Source: Vitis vinifera
Lineage: Eukaryota > Streptophyta > Magnoliopsida > Vitales > Vitaceae
Length of the DNA stretch: 64,000 bases
Assembly: GCF_030704535.1 (NCBI RefSeq)
Contig: NC_081817.1
Coordinates: 24,119,001 to 24,183,000, forward strand
Direction: 5' to 3'
The position numbers and the translations under genes are program-made. The number at the start of each line of letters is the position of its first letter. The stretch's first letter is position 1. The notes under the pieces were generated by a model that was not told the origin of the DNA, did not search any database, and saw nothing but the letters and a program-made list of their open reading frames with translations. Shown one piece after another: positions 35,532 through 49,400 of this stretch.

Positions 35532-36840
35532 TGATTCTTCTGGATTTTAAAGTTACTGCCCCTTGGAACTTGGAAGGCAAAAAGAGAAGCAGGCATTACA
35601 ATGAGTCTTTGTCATAGGTCTGGATAGCCTATAATGTATGCCAGCTTTTCAGACCTTGATCGATGTGATTTCTTCTTCCCAAGTGAAGACCTCTACTCTG
35701 CACTCGGATGGGATTAGATCCTCTGCTTATAAAAAATATTATTACACTTTTATCTTAATTACTATCGGCATTTGACTGTAACACGAGGCTGGGTGCATGT
35801 GCCAAGCACGTGGATGGCTAGTTAATAGCATATTTTTTTTATATTTAAATTTAAATTTAAATTTAACGATTTAATTAAATTTTTAAAAAATTTAATGTTG
35901 ATGTTGTATTTGAATATATTTTATTTTAAAACATTTATATTTATTAAATAATTATATTAATAGGTCAAATTATATCTATTTTTTAATAGAGAAAATAAGA
36001 TTAAATTTTATTTATTGTTTTAAAAAGACAATATTTTAAATTGTAATTTAATGATGTATTATCTATATTAAAATTGGAAATAAGTTTTATAATAAATTAA
36101 TAACATCTTTATTTATTTTTTCCATTTTTTATTGTTTTTGAATATAAAATTTTAATATAAAATAAAAATAATTAATTATTTTTTATTAAAATAATTAATT
36201 ATAATGAATAAAATATAGTTAATTTAATTTTTTTTAATTTTATATACAAATATATTTTATTATTTATTGAATTTTAAAATAATAATCTTATTCAAATAAT
36301 GTATATAACTTTTATAAAACTAAAAAGGAAAAAAATATGCTCTTTTCTCATACTTTTTCTTTTTCATGATTTGATATTGGTATGAAAATAGGGACATTTA
36401 TAAATATTGAAAAAAAATAGGTTTTAATGTTGTGACATCTATTATAATTAAAAAAATAAATATATTTTAAATTAAAAAATTAAATTTGGTAAGTATCAAT
36501 TTTATCATTATTATTGTTTGTCACATTGTCTTTTTCAACATGAAAAAGAATTCTAATTTTAAGAAAAAAAATTGAATTTTTATATAAATTTTATAATAAT
36601 TCACAATAATTAAAAAAATAATTATCTCCAAAATGTGTTTTATTTCATATAAATAAAGAAATTATTTATAGAAAAACAAAAGGTTAAAAAAGTATGCATA
36701 ATGCATATAAATAAAGAAATTATCTTAAATCTCTTTTTCACCGAGACAGTAGATTTTTCTACTAAGAAGATTTGTCCACTCAAAATTCTAACTTTACTTT
36801 TTTAAAATTATTTTAATTTTGGTTATAAAATTTTTGATAG
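35532..36840. other. AT-rich intergenic DNA
   Basis: No gene, RNA or clear repeat recognised between the 915-bp MITE and the golgin promoter region; long A/T runs and a direct repeat ATAAATAAAGAAATTAT (about 36648 and 36709). Confidence 0.45.
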
Positions 36841-37084
36841 GAGTTGCCTCCCACTGTAAGACAAGGGCATTCTTCTCAGGCAAATTTAATAAATTAGTAA
36901 ATGTGTCTTCAAAAAATATCCTATATTTAGTTCAACCAATTGAAAGAAGGGTGTAACACCTATAAAATTTCGGAAAGTATGGGATCATTTCCCATGTGGT
37001 CATTTGTGCTGTAATGAAGTGGCAACCGGTTGTACAGGTCATTGAGATGGGAAATGATTTCCTGTTTTGCAAAATTTTCACGTA

Positions 37085-37404
37085 TATTGCAACCCGTCGA
37101 ATCAAGTCTCTATCTCCGTTGTCTCTCCCTCTCCTCTCTTGCAGCTCCAAACCCTTGCCCTCTCGTATCCTTACTACTTCCGACGACGGTGATCGGTGTT
37201 CACCACCGCGTTATCCTAGTCAACTCAGTTGCCCACTCTCCTTTCTCTCTTTCTTCTAGCTAGTTTCAGGTCATTGACGTAAATTTCTATTATATTTTCT
37301 TGTTCTCGAAACCCTAATTGTTTCTGATCAGATCGTGTGCGGTGACCTTTTTTGAATTTGGTTTAGGTTTTTGATACAATTCGGGTGTTTGGATACTGGG
37401 GAAA
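37085..37404 (+). other. Inferred 5' leader of the golgin gene
   Basis: CT-rich sequence (CTCCGTTGTCTCTCCCTCTC, about 37114) precedes the ATG at 37405, typical of plant 5' UTRs. A possible donor (TTTCAG|GTCATT, about 37269) could make this a two-part leader. Start of transcription not determined. Confidence 0.4.
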
Positions 37405-40400
37405 ATGGATTTGGTTTCTGGTTACAAGGTAAGTTGAAATTTTCTTTTGGGTTAGTTATTCCAATCTTTCTTGCTTGAAATGTGCTTTGAATAGATTATA
37501 GAGCATGCAGATCGAGTTTCCATTTTGTGTTGCGAAACAGTTATTGCAGAAACAGCTTCCCGATCAATGTAAATAATATGGAATTTTTTTGAGTATGGGG
37601 ATTTAGTGGAATTATAGAAGAGGCCCCATTGAATCGGTTGTGGGAATGATTCCAATTGTCTCAAATGGTCCAACTTTACAGGATTATATACTTTTGAATG
37701 CTACAAAGAGTACAGCGGAGGTATTCAGTTTCCATGCAGTATCCGAGCACGTCCTTTGTGATTTTCATTTCTCTTTTCCACTTACTCGGGTCTAGAGATT
37801 TTTTGCTTAAGCCTGAATCCTGAATATATATCCATAAAGAATGGAAAAAAAAATAAACAAACAAAGTCATTTTACTTCAAGGAATTCAGGTTCAAGGTGT
37901 TGGAACCAGATTGATGTTGGGTAATGGCCGATTTTGTCTTGAATTGGTTCATTTATGTTGGTTGAGTCTAGTCTAAGAATGTGCGCAGCCTAGAAAGATT
38001 GCCACTGCCTTGGGCGTCCTGTCTCTGGGATTCTAAGAGGGGTGAACTGGTAATGGAACTAACCCTTGGTGGTTTTGCATCCAGTGTCCACATGTACTTG
38101 AAATTAAATTCAGGCTTGGCATTCAACCCATCATTGGAAGCTTAACTTGCATACATTGTTGTAGAAGATGAAGAATTCTGGAATTGTTTTGGGTGATTGG
38201 TTATTGAGTTTACTTGTCCATGATATAGTTCCGGTTTTGCATCGAGTGTCCACATGTACTAGAATTATAAATTCAGCGTTGACAGTCAACCAATCATAGG
38301 GCACTTAACATGCAAACATTGTTGTAGAAAGTGAAGAATTCAGGAATTGTTTTTAGCAGTTGGTTGTTGAGTTTACTTGTCAATGATATAGTTCTTTTTT
38401 GCTATTATTCATTTTACTTTTTCTTAAGTAATGCTTTAAACCTTTGGATTCATGATTTTTGCTCCCATTTCTAAGTTAATTTGTGATTGAACGGATTTTG
38501 TTTTGTATTCCTTTGGTGTCCATTTATTGCCAAACTAGTTATATGATAGTTACAGAAATTTTACTATGCATGATTTTATATTACTGAATAATTAAGTTGC
38601 ATTTCTTCTGCAGGGAATGGTTGGGCTGGTTTTTGGAAATGAGAATTCTGGTTCAAGTGAAGATAGGTAAAGTGATCTTCTGTGTTGATGTGTTCTTAGG
38701 TTGAAGTAATTTCCTGGGTATATAATTGACATGGTGATGCAACACCATCCCATAGAGGACCTGCCAATTTTTGGCATATACTGATAGAAGATATGGTTAT
38801 CAGAATTTTATGCTATGTGAATTTCATAAAAAAAAAATAAATATCCTCCTTTCTTCCAATCCAATATCTTGAACCTTGATAACTTACAACTTGTATCAAT
38901 AGCTATGTTGAACGCTTGCTTGATCGTATAAGCAATGGTGCGCTAGCAGAAGATAGAAGGACTGCTGTTGCTGAACTGCAGTCTGTTGTAGCAGAAAGTC
39001 GTGCTGCCCAGCTAGCATTTGGAGCAATGGGTGAGTGGGTTTTTGCATATTGATGAAGCGGCTTAATTTTATCATTTATGTGATGTATTGTATGTTTCAT
39101 TTTCCTTTATTGCAGGCTTTCCAATACTCATGGGTGTCCTGAAGGAAGAGCGTGATGATGTTGAAATGGTTTCTCAGTTTCTCTTCCTTGTTTCTTAATC
39201 TTCCACCATCTTCCATTTTTATTTTTTATTTTTATCTTTCACCACTTCCCATGTTTTCCGTTTGATACTTTTTCTGGTTCATGGATGCCTAATGATCTCT
39301 GTTTAAACAAATGAACTGGAGAACAAAATATAAATCTAAGTGGTAAACAGAGTAGCAATCATTCTTCTAGTCCATCTGTGTTGGCTGTCATAGGCAAAAT
39401 GTATTTACTAAAATAAAAACCATGAAATATAGAAATGATACAGCCAAAATGAAATTATAGTTGTAACAATAAAGTTAAATTTAACATTTCAAATTAACTA
39501 ACCTTGTTAACTCTAAAACCTTAAATAGATTTTTTTAATAGTTAAAGCATTTAACATATTTTATTTTAAAAATAGCACTATAGCAGTCCAGTTTGTTAAC
39601 CCGCTTATTGGTAAAATTATTTGACTGGATGTTTTACATAACTGATGGAAAATGATTTGTATGGAACTGTAATTTTTTGCAATGTTGGCTTATGTTAAGA
39701 TGGTCATTTTCCATCTTCCCTATCTCCTGTAATGTTTATGAATTTGACATGAATATGTTCCTTATCCTCATTTTACTATACTCTGAAGAGAGAAAATGTC
39801 CTTGCATTGAATGCCTGTAGGTTCGAGGTGCTCTAGAAACTCTTGTAAGTGCCTTGACTCCTATAGATCATGGAAAAGGGCCAAAGAATGAGGTTCAACC
39901 AGCTTTAATGAACACTGATTTGCTTTCCAGAGAAGCAGAAAACATTTCTCTTCTTCTGAGTTTGTTGGTGAGAATTCTTTATTTTGGCCTACAACATGTT
40001 AGCAAACCAATTTGATTGGCTTATTTGTTAGTTTAATTGTTGTTTTGGTACTTTGACAGACAGAGGAGGATTTCTATATACGGTATTATACACTTCAGCT
40101 ATTGACAGCTCTTCTTACAAACTCGCCTAATAGGTATTTTTTCCTCAGATACTTTTTGCTCTTGTACTTGAACTTTAGGTTATCATTTTTTTCTTTTGGA
40201 AAAGAATCGTCCTGAATTCTGGTTCAGGTTACAGGAAGCAATTCTGACTATTCCTCGTGGGATCACTCGGCTTATGGATATGCTTATGGATCGTGAGGTG
40301 TGAAGCTGGTTAACCAAACCATACTTTACCCTTTTCTTATTATAATTGCTACTTTTTAAAGTTAATTGGGCTTTCTAGAAATTACAATATCAAATCATAA

Positions 40401-43400
40401 ATGCTTTTAGTGTAACTTCTCAGTTGTTTTCTTGATTAACCCATGAATGTTATGGTTTCACCTTTTCCTTTATACATGAAAAAGTATTATTGAAAAATTT
40501 TCTGGACATTTTGCTTTACAGAACTTTATAAGAAAGAAAAAAGTTAAAAACAGTTTCCATTTCTTCATTGCTTTTGGATTTTGGTAAAATATTTGTTTTT
40601 TCTTTCTTCTAGGTTATAAGGAATGAGGCCTTGTTACTTCTTACTTACTTGACCCGTGAAGCTGAGGTGGGTTTTTTCTGTTTAATGGTTGTTTGACCTT
40701 TTTTTTTTTTTTTTTTTTCTGGTACCTTTCCTTACAATGTGTTTAGTTCTGCCTCAAACTAATATAATTCAATAATTTTAGGAAATTCAAAAAATTTTGG
40801 TCTTTGAGGGTGCATTTGAGAAGATCTTTAGCATCATTAAGGAGGAAGGAGGATCAGAAGGAGGTGTTGTTGTGCAGGTGATCCATTGCCTTGCAGTCTC
40901 CTTTATATTTGATGGTCTAGACAACTAATTTGCTTGTTTGCTGATGAAATACTTGTTTCTGCTAGTTGACTTGTGCAATCCATGGTTTTTAGGTTGTAAG
41001 ATATTTGTTTCAACATGGAATAGATATAATGATTTAAGTACACAGTAGATTGATTCTTAAAATTCATTACCTTGTCAAAATCTTTACAACATTTAAAATT
41101 TGTTTTGATACTGGGAAAAAAAAATGGTTGAACAGGAAGGTTCGGAGGGAACCGGTCTGATTCTGGTTCGATCACTTTCCTGTCCAATTTGCTAGATCAG
41201 AACCCTGATCGGCTGATAGTTGGACCAGTCGGTCTGGTCCAGTTTTTAAAACCATGATAAAAAAACTCTAAAGGAGAAAGTGAGAATGTTATATAAAAAG
41301 CACCAAAGGAAATAGCATCAAAATATAGAGGACATATACAATAGGCGTCGAAAGGCACAACCAAGATAAGAGAACATAGAAAGCTACTCCCTTCCTCATC
41401 AACAATCCGACCAATCAACAAATCAATTAGAGGCATGGAGCCTTCATCTATGCAAAACTTAATCCACAAGAAAAGACTTTTGAAAAAAGTGCTTTATGGG
41501 CTTTGGTCCGACTTCCCTCATTTCTAAACAATCTTTGATCCCTTTTCTCCCATGGTGTATGAAAAAAATGCATAAATGAGTAGCTATCCACACCTTTTTT
41601 AGTTTGTTTCCTCCTAGTGGAGTCCCTTTAACTGTGGAAAAAAGAATTTAGGATACACTAAGCAACAGTGAAGAAAAATGTAATCAATAGATTCTTCCTT
41701 GACTTTACAAAGAAAGCATTTGTTTATTGTTAGAGTGTATGATATCCATTGTGATCTCTAACCATACAAGCTTAAGCTTTTAGGGAAAATGGTGATTCAA
41801 TATGATATTAGAGCCTTGGTTGGTGGGAGTTTAAATGTTTGAACCTCACCACTATATATTTATTTACTCAATTTATTAAGCCCAAGTGTAGGCAAAAAAT
41901 GGATGCTACAAGTGAGGGAGGGTATTAGAGTGCATTATATGTATTGTGGGCCCAAATCCTATAAGCTTAAGCTTTAAGGAAAATTGGTTGTTCAACATGA
42001 CAAGCTTACCAACAGCCACCTTTTTCTCTGGAGCTGATCTAAAATCAACACCTTACCTTATTGGCTTCCAAAGCAAAAAAATTGCCTTAGATGGAATCTA
42101 GAATTCCAAATAATCCCTAATGAAAAAGGAATTGAACAACTTGTTTTTAAGATAAAATAAAGAGCCTTGACGAAGAAGGCTCCATTACTAGAATCCAACT
42201 AAACCACCCTATCCTCTTTCCCTATTCATTGACCTCCCTTGTAGTCTATAAAGAAAATGTTCCATATTGCCCAACGCACAGTTATTCAAATGCCTAGAGA
42301 AATGAGGGTTCTAGTGAACCCCCTTCAAACGTTTGGTCCCATAAGTTTGTCACCCACCCCTCTTTTGAAATGGCTAAGGCATACAATGAGCAGAAGAAGG
42401 CACACAAAGGCTTCTCACCACATTGCCTATCATTCCAAAACTTTACCCTTCTTTCTTTATCTCATAAAAAAGGAATCTTTACAGTTAAAGAGATCCCACT
42501 CCTTCCTAATAGCTTTCTATAAATCAACCACATATGCATTTTTTAGTTCACAAGAGCACCCCCACCCCCCACCCCCTCCTCTTCTTCCTCCTATATTGAC
42601 TACTTATAACCTACTTCCGAAGTGCTTCACTTTCGGATGCATATCACTAACCCCACTTGCAAAGATGGGCCTTGTTAAGCAAAGTGAGACATCTAACATC
42701 CAAACCCCTTTTCCTCTTGTCTGTGCAAACAATAGACCATTTTACTAGATGCGGATCTTCTCTAGAGCACCACCTCCCTATAGGAAATCTCTTTGAATCT
42801 TTCCTCATCTTAATCTAACTTTCCTTGAGATGCCAAATAAGGGCCTAAAATAGATACATAGATAATATGTGTTGTATCAAAGTAAGTCTCCTTCCTTTGG
42901 AGATATATTGCCTTTTCTACATTGATAGCTTTTTTTTGGAAATGCTCTTCCACTTCATACCAAGCTGACATCAATTTAAAAGAGGCACCCAAAGGAAAAC
43001 CTAAGTAAGTAGTTGGAAGCTCTCCCACCCTACGACCATTCTCAGTGGTCAACTCCACCATGTTGTTTACCATTCCAATTGAAATCAACTTGTTTTTATC
43101 TGAATCTATTTTAAGCCCTGAGATGGCTTCAAATCACATGAACAACCAACATAAATTGGTTATTTGATCTTGAGAAGTCTCCCAAAGTAAAATAATATCA
43201 ATAATGAAAAGGAGATGGGATGCTTCCAACCCCTTGCTGCCTCTCCCCCCCACCTTAAAGTCTGAAAGGTAGCTTCCCTCTTGGCCTTCTTAAGAAGGTG
43301 ACTAAGGGCCTCCTGCTAACATAAATAAGTAGGGAGAGAAACGGTACCCTTATCTCAAGACCTTACCATGTTGAGAAAAGCTAGAGGGAGTGTCATTAAC

Positions 43401-46400
43401 AAGAACAAATAAGATATGCACCACTTAATCCATCCAATCCATTTATGCGTTTGACCTAAAGCTCAACTTTTCAAGAATTGATAGCAAAACGCCTTGGTTC
43501 ACATGATCATATGCCTTTTCAATGTCAACCTTACACATCGCTCCATGGGCATCATTTTTTAGTACTTCACGTTTCCAATACATATGTACATAAATGCGTA
43601 TTTTTCTATTTGAGTTTTTACCATATGAAATTTTTTTGATACACAATGCAATATTATGCATGATATATGAAAACATGATTATTATTTTTTGTTTGGTATC
43701 CTTTGTATACTTCCCATATTGCTTGTGTGTACTTAAAGCTTCCTTTCCATAGAAAGGTAAGCTAGAGGCCTGTGATCTACGACCTCTGGTGGGCCTTTGC
43801 TGTATCTCATTCTGTAAATTGTTTTTATTTATATGTATATAGTTCCTGTGCATATCCAAAAAAACAAAAAAAGTGAGAAATCTGTGAATGCATTGATTAT
43901 GTTACTAATACATTTGCTATCTCTCAGGACTGTCTTGAATTGTTGAATAATCTCCTCCGTAATAATGCATCTAATCAGGTTTGTCAACTTTGTTGTTGTA
44001 TATGGTTGCTGTTTTTTCCCCTCCCTAACCATTGCATGTTGTGGTTTAGATACTATTGAGAGAGACTATGGGCTTTGACCCCCTGATATCAATTCTGAAG
44101 CTTCGAGGAAGTACCTACAGTTTTACACAACAAAAGGTTAGATACTCAGTTGTTTGTAACTCTACTTGGTTGCTATGATTTGACGTTTTAGATCCTTGAT
44201 TATGATATCATAAAACCTTACTGGTCATTTTTTTTCGTTTTTAAACAAACACCATGCCAGTAGACGATAAATCTTCTCAGTGCATTGGAAACCATTAACT
44301 TGCTACTGATGGGAGGTCCAGAAGCCGAGTCTGCGAAAGATGCCAACAGGTTGTTGACCAATAAAACAGTCTTGGTTCAGGTTTGTTACAAACTCATTAT
44401 TTGCTATGGTCATACCTGGAGAATTATCACCTCATTCGCCTATTATGTTGGACCGATTGCAGAAAAAGGTTTTGGACCATCTTCTGATGTTGGGAGTTGA
44501 GAGCCAATGGGCTCCTGTTGCAGTACGTTGTGCGGTAAGACAGCTATCTGGAACAACCCCTCCACTCCTGTCTCTCTCTGAGTTAAAAGATTCAATATTA
44601 ATCAAAGAACATAAGCAACTTTGGAATTGATGTGAAGAATAATGTAGATTCGCTTTTATTACATCGAGTTATATGCTTTGGTAGCTCTCACATATAGTTA
44701 AAAGATTCACTTGCAATGTGCAAATGTAAGCAGCTTCAGACCTTATTAAAGAACTCCAGATTCACTTTTAGTGTTGTTGATGATAGGTTTTGGTACCAGC
44801 TGAAATTTTACCCCATATATGGGGTAATGTTGTCTTGTTTATTTGTTATATTATATCCTGTCGACCTTTCTGTAAGATTAAATTTATTTATTAATTATTA
44901 TTCTTATTATTATAATTATTTTAGATCAGAAAAGGTTAAATTGATTTAAACTTGTTATCAAATTTGTATTGTTTAAATGTGCAAGCATGTGGGGCCTGAA
45001 AGTGTCATGTAGGGTTTTACACATCTCTCCTTCCTCCTAATGTGTCTCTCCCTCTCTCCATCTCTTTCTTAAATGTCTAAATTAGTTCATACCTCTCTAA
45101 AACTCCATCAATATATTTTGTCAGGCACTTCAATGCATTGGTGATTTGATTGCTGGGTACCCTAAGAATCTCGATGCTCTTGCAAGTAAAGTCCTTGGAG
45201 AGGAGCCACATGTAGAACCTGCTCTGAATTCTATTCTCCGTATCATTTTGCGGACCTCTAGTGTGCAAGAATTCATTGCAGCTGACTATGTTTTTAAGTG
45301 CTTTTGTGAGGTTCATATTGCATACTTGCTCTTTCAGTTGGTCTTTTTTTTTTAATAATTTGTTTTTTTCCTTTTTGCGCACACTTTGTACATTATTTAC
45401 TGACTAGATTTTTTCAATCATGTAAACCATTGCACCTTGATCCCACTTTTGATTCATTTTTAAATTTGTTTCCTTACCTCATTCGAGCAGAAAAATTCTG
45501 ATGGCCAAACCATGTTGGCATCCACATTAATCCCTCAACCACATTTAATGACTCATGCTCCACTTGAAGAGGATGTGAACATGTCATTTGGGAGGTTTGT
45601 GGACTCTTAATGTATTCAATACTGCAATTTTACTTCTATAAGTGCATCTTGAGATTTTAATATTTCATGATGTATCAATTTCTATTGCATTAGTTTAAAC
45701 TTATCCGTTTCCATTTTTTCATCTTTACTAGCTACTTTTGAGGAATAATCTTTCAATACTTTGTTCCTATGGCAGCATGCTTTTACGTGGTCTTACGTTG
45801 AATGAAAATGATGGTGATCTTGAGGTAACATAACTTCTTAAAGTAAGCCCATACTAAAGGAGCATGCACAAATTTTCTCCCCTTTTTCCATTTAGGACAT
45901 TGTCCTTTCATAAGGGGATACTATTCTTAGCCTTGTACTGAAACAGCTGGTGTTTGATTCTTGCCTGGCTATCTGCCAGTTTGGAAATCATCAAACACAA
46001 TCCTCAGCCTTACTGAGACAGTTGGTGTTTGATTGTTGCCCTGAAGTGGTTATATGCCAGTTTGAAAATAATTGGACCCACCCTTTGTTTCCTTTTCTCT
46101 TTGTAGGGACTAAATTATATCTCAGTATTATTTGTTTACTTGCATAACATCGTTGATAATCTCATTGATAATCTTTAATATTTTATCTGCACCACATCAT
46201 TATTTTTTTCATTGCTTGCTGCTTACTACGTGAAAGCATCCAACTAATATTTTGAATTGCAGACTTGCTGCAGAGCTGCTAGTGTTCTTTCTTACATACT
46301 GAAGAACAATATACAGTGCAAGGAAAGGGTAAGCCATTATGTTTCCTTTTCGCATCTGCTTTTCAGTTCGAGAGTACTGTTTTTATAATTATAAAGTACA

Positions 46401-49400
46401 AAGAAAAAAAAAATATTGCCCTTGAAAATTATGGACAACCTTTTAGCTAACCTGGAGTTAAGTTCTTTCACCTCCTCCCTATTTGCTATTTTTCATTCCA
46501 TTCTTGGAGGGAAATTTGAAATCCCATATTGTGCATCAATACTTGGCAATTCTTCTCCCTTTAAAGTTAAGGTTATTTGATTAAAAATGATGAAATAATC
46601 CTCAATTCGTAAATTTAACCCTCCACTTTTTTTTAGCTTAAAAAATTCCCAATTTTGATAAAAATATCCTCACTTTTTGCTTGTAAAAATAACCTTCTAT
46701 TTTAAAACTTACATGTAAATAATCAAAATATTGAAGGACATTTATGTCAAAATGAGTTAATTGGAGAGGTTAGATATACAAATTTGGGATTATTTCATCC
46801 TTTTTAAACGATTAATTCTTAAACTTATTAATGTTATCCTCGCTATCAAAAAGGAAAAAAAAAATAAAAAAAATACTCACTGCTTATTTCTATTTTAGCT
46901 TTATATTATTTCTTTATTCCTGAGTTTCATTTTGATTCCATGAACTTTGCTGGTAAATGCCATGCTTTTCTTCACATATTATTTGTTGTTAGCAGCTATG
47001 GATGTTGATTGAAGTTGTGTTTTTGTGGAGAGAGTTGCACCTTTAAGCTTACTGCTGGTCTTCTTTGTCTACTGACCTGCTCTGCTTTCCACCTTCCATC
47101 CCAAATATTTACCATCTTTAGAAATATTTACTTACAAAATGGAAAGTTTCAGAAAAAACTTAAATTTGTGCATGTAGAAAGTAAAAAATTTGGGGATGAA
47201 TAAATCAATGATTAGATATCATCTTCCCTTCTGTATCTCCTTTTCCTTGTAATATGTTTCATTTCTAACAACAAACAAAAGAAAATTTTAATATTTGATC
47301 TGTTCCATGCATGAAGTTTTTTGGTGGTCTCCTTATAACATTTTAATTTTTGGACAAAAATTGCAGGTCCTGCGAATTGAACTTGAGGCACCTATGCCTT
47401 CCCTTGGAGCCCCAGAGCCATTAATGCACCGTATGGTGAAGTACTTGGCTCTTGCATCTTCCATGAAAAGTAAAGATGGAAAGTCAAGCCCAACTGGAAA
47501 CCTGTATGTTCAACCTATTATTCTGAAACTTCTGGTCACCTGGCTAGCAGATTGCCCAAATGCAGTACACTGCTTCCTCGATTCACGCCCCCACCTTACA
47601 TATCTGCTGGAGTTAGTGTCAAATCCATCTGCAACTGTGTGCATAAGGGGGCTGACAGCAGTTCTCTTGGGTGAATGTGTTCTCTATAATAAGTCTAGTG
47701 AAAGTGGGAAGGATGCTTTTACAATAGTTGATTCCATAAGCCAGAAAGTTGGACTGACTTCATACTTTCTGAAGTTTGATGAGATGCAAAAAAGCTTTCT
47801 TTTCTCCTCGGCAAAGCCAGCCCAGCCCCGTAAAGCCTTAACAAGGTCTAATGCCGCTAGTATGGCTGAGATTGAAGATGTTGAGGAGAATGATTCAAGC
47901 AATCAGAATGAGGACCATCCAATTCTCATATCTACTTTTGATGCTCAATTTGTTAACCTTGTGAAAAAATTGGAGTTGGATATTAGAGAAAACATTATAG
48001 AGGTTTACAGTCAGCCAAAGAGCAAGGTGGCAGTGGTGCCAGCAGAATTAGAACAGAAGAGTGGGGAAAGTGATGGAGATTATATCAAGCGGTTGAAGTC
48101 ATTTGTGGAGAAGCAGTGCTCTGAGATACAGGTATTTCACATACAAGTTGTGTGTTTTGGAATTGTTTCTTAATAAAAGTTAACCTTTCGAAAGAAAGAA
48201 AGCGAAAAAAAAAAGAAAAAGAAAGGCTAGCATGAAGCACACTGCTTCTTCATGTCCACATTTTGCAATAGAATTGAACAGCCATTTGATGGGTCATACT
48301 TAAGTTTGTACTTGTGTCACTTTTCACTCCAGAAGCCATCTTTTATCTTCTAGTGTTGGTGACGGCTTAGGACTATATCCATCCAACTTTTTTTGGTCCT
48401 TTAGCTGATAGTTGGTGCTAAATTGGTTTTATATAAGTTTGTATTTGTATCAACTTCCGGTGTTGGTGATGAATACCTACCAAGCCTTAACTGTAATCAG
48501 ACCTACATGAGTCTCTTTTCACCATATGGCTCTGTTTATATCCACATTCTCTGCCAACTCCTTATCTTTTCGTACGCTCTTAGATCCATGTTCTTGTTGG
48601 CCTTCCTGTCCTTTTGACACCTTCAACTTATATCACTCATCATAATCATGGCTGATGCATTTTCTGGCCTTCATTGTGCATGGCCAAGCGATCTTAGATA
48701 GTTTCCTTTCTTGTTATCCTGAACTGATGCCATCCCGACTATTTTGATCAGGAACTTATAATAGTGGAGCGCATTAAGTTGTGTTTCTGGAGCTGTATCT
48801 CTTGTTATGGTCTTTGTGGACTGCAACTACCCTTTTTAATGTCCCATAAGGCAGTCAAGTTCTTTCATCTTTTGCTTCACTCATTTTCACAATTACACAA
48901 CTTCATTTTCCTCAGCAAATGAAATGCTTCAATCATCACTAGCTATTCCATGTTAAACTTTGCTCCAAATTGCGTTAACGTTCTAGAACATCTGGTAAAT
49001 TGCATTGAGGTCCTTATCATGATGTTTCTCCAAGTGCTAGGTGGAAAATAATTAATTACAACTATAAGACTTCAGATGAAAAGAATAGCAGTATGTGCAT
49101 TTATTTAAGCATGTATTCAATTGCCAGTGACTTGGCTCTTTTTGTGTTTCTTCCCTTCCTTTAAGGATCTTCTTGGTCGGAATGCAAATTTGGCTGAGGA
49201 CCTGGCCAAGACAGGTGGGGGCAGTATTTCCCAACCCGAGCAGAGAGCTGGTGGTGCCTCAGAGCGAGTTCAGGTGGAGACACTCCGAAGAGATCTTCAA
49301 GAAGCATCTCAACGTTTGGAGATGCTCAAGACAGAGAAAGCCAAGATTGAATCTGAGGCATCCATGTATCAAAATTTAGCTGGGAAGATGGAATCTGATC

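Noticed and set aside
42257..42748. 163-aa plus-strand frame
   Set aside because: Antisense of the decayed LINE C-terminal region, which explains the openness.
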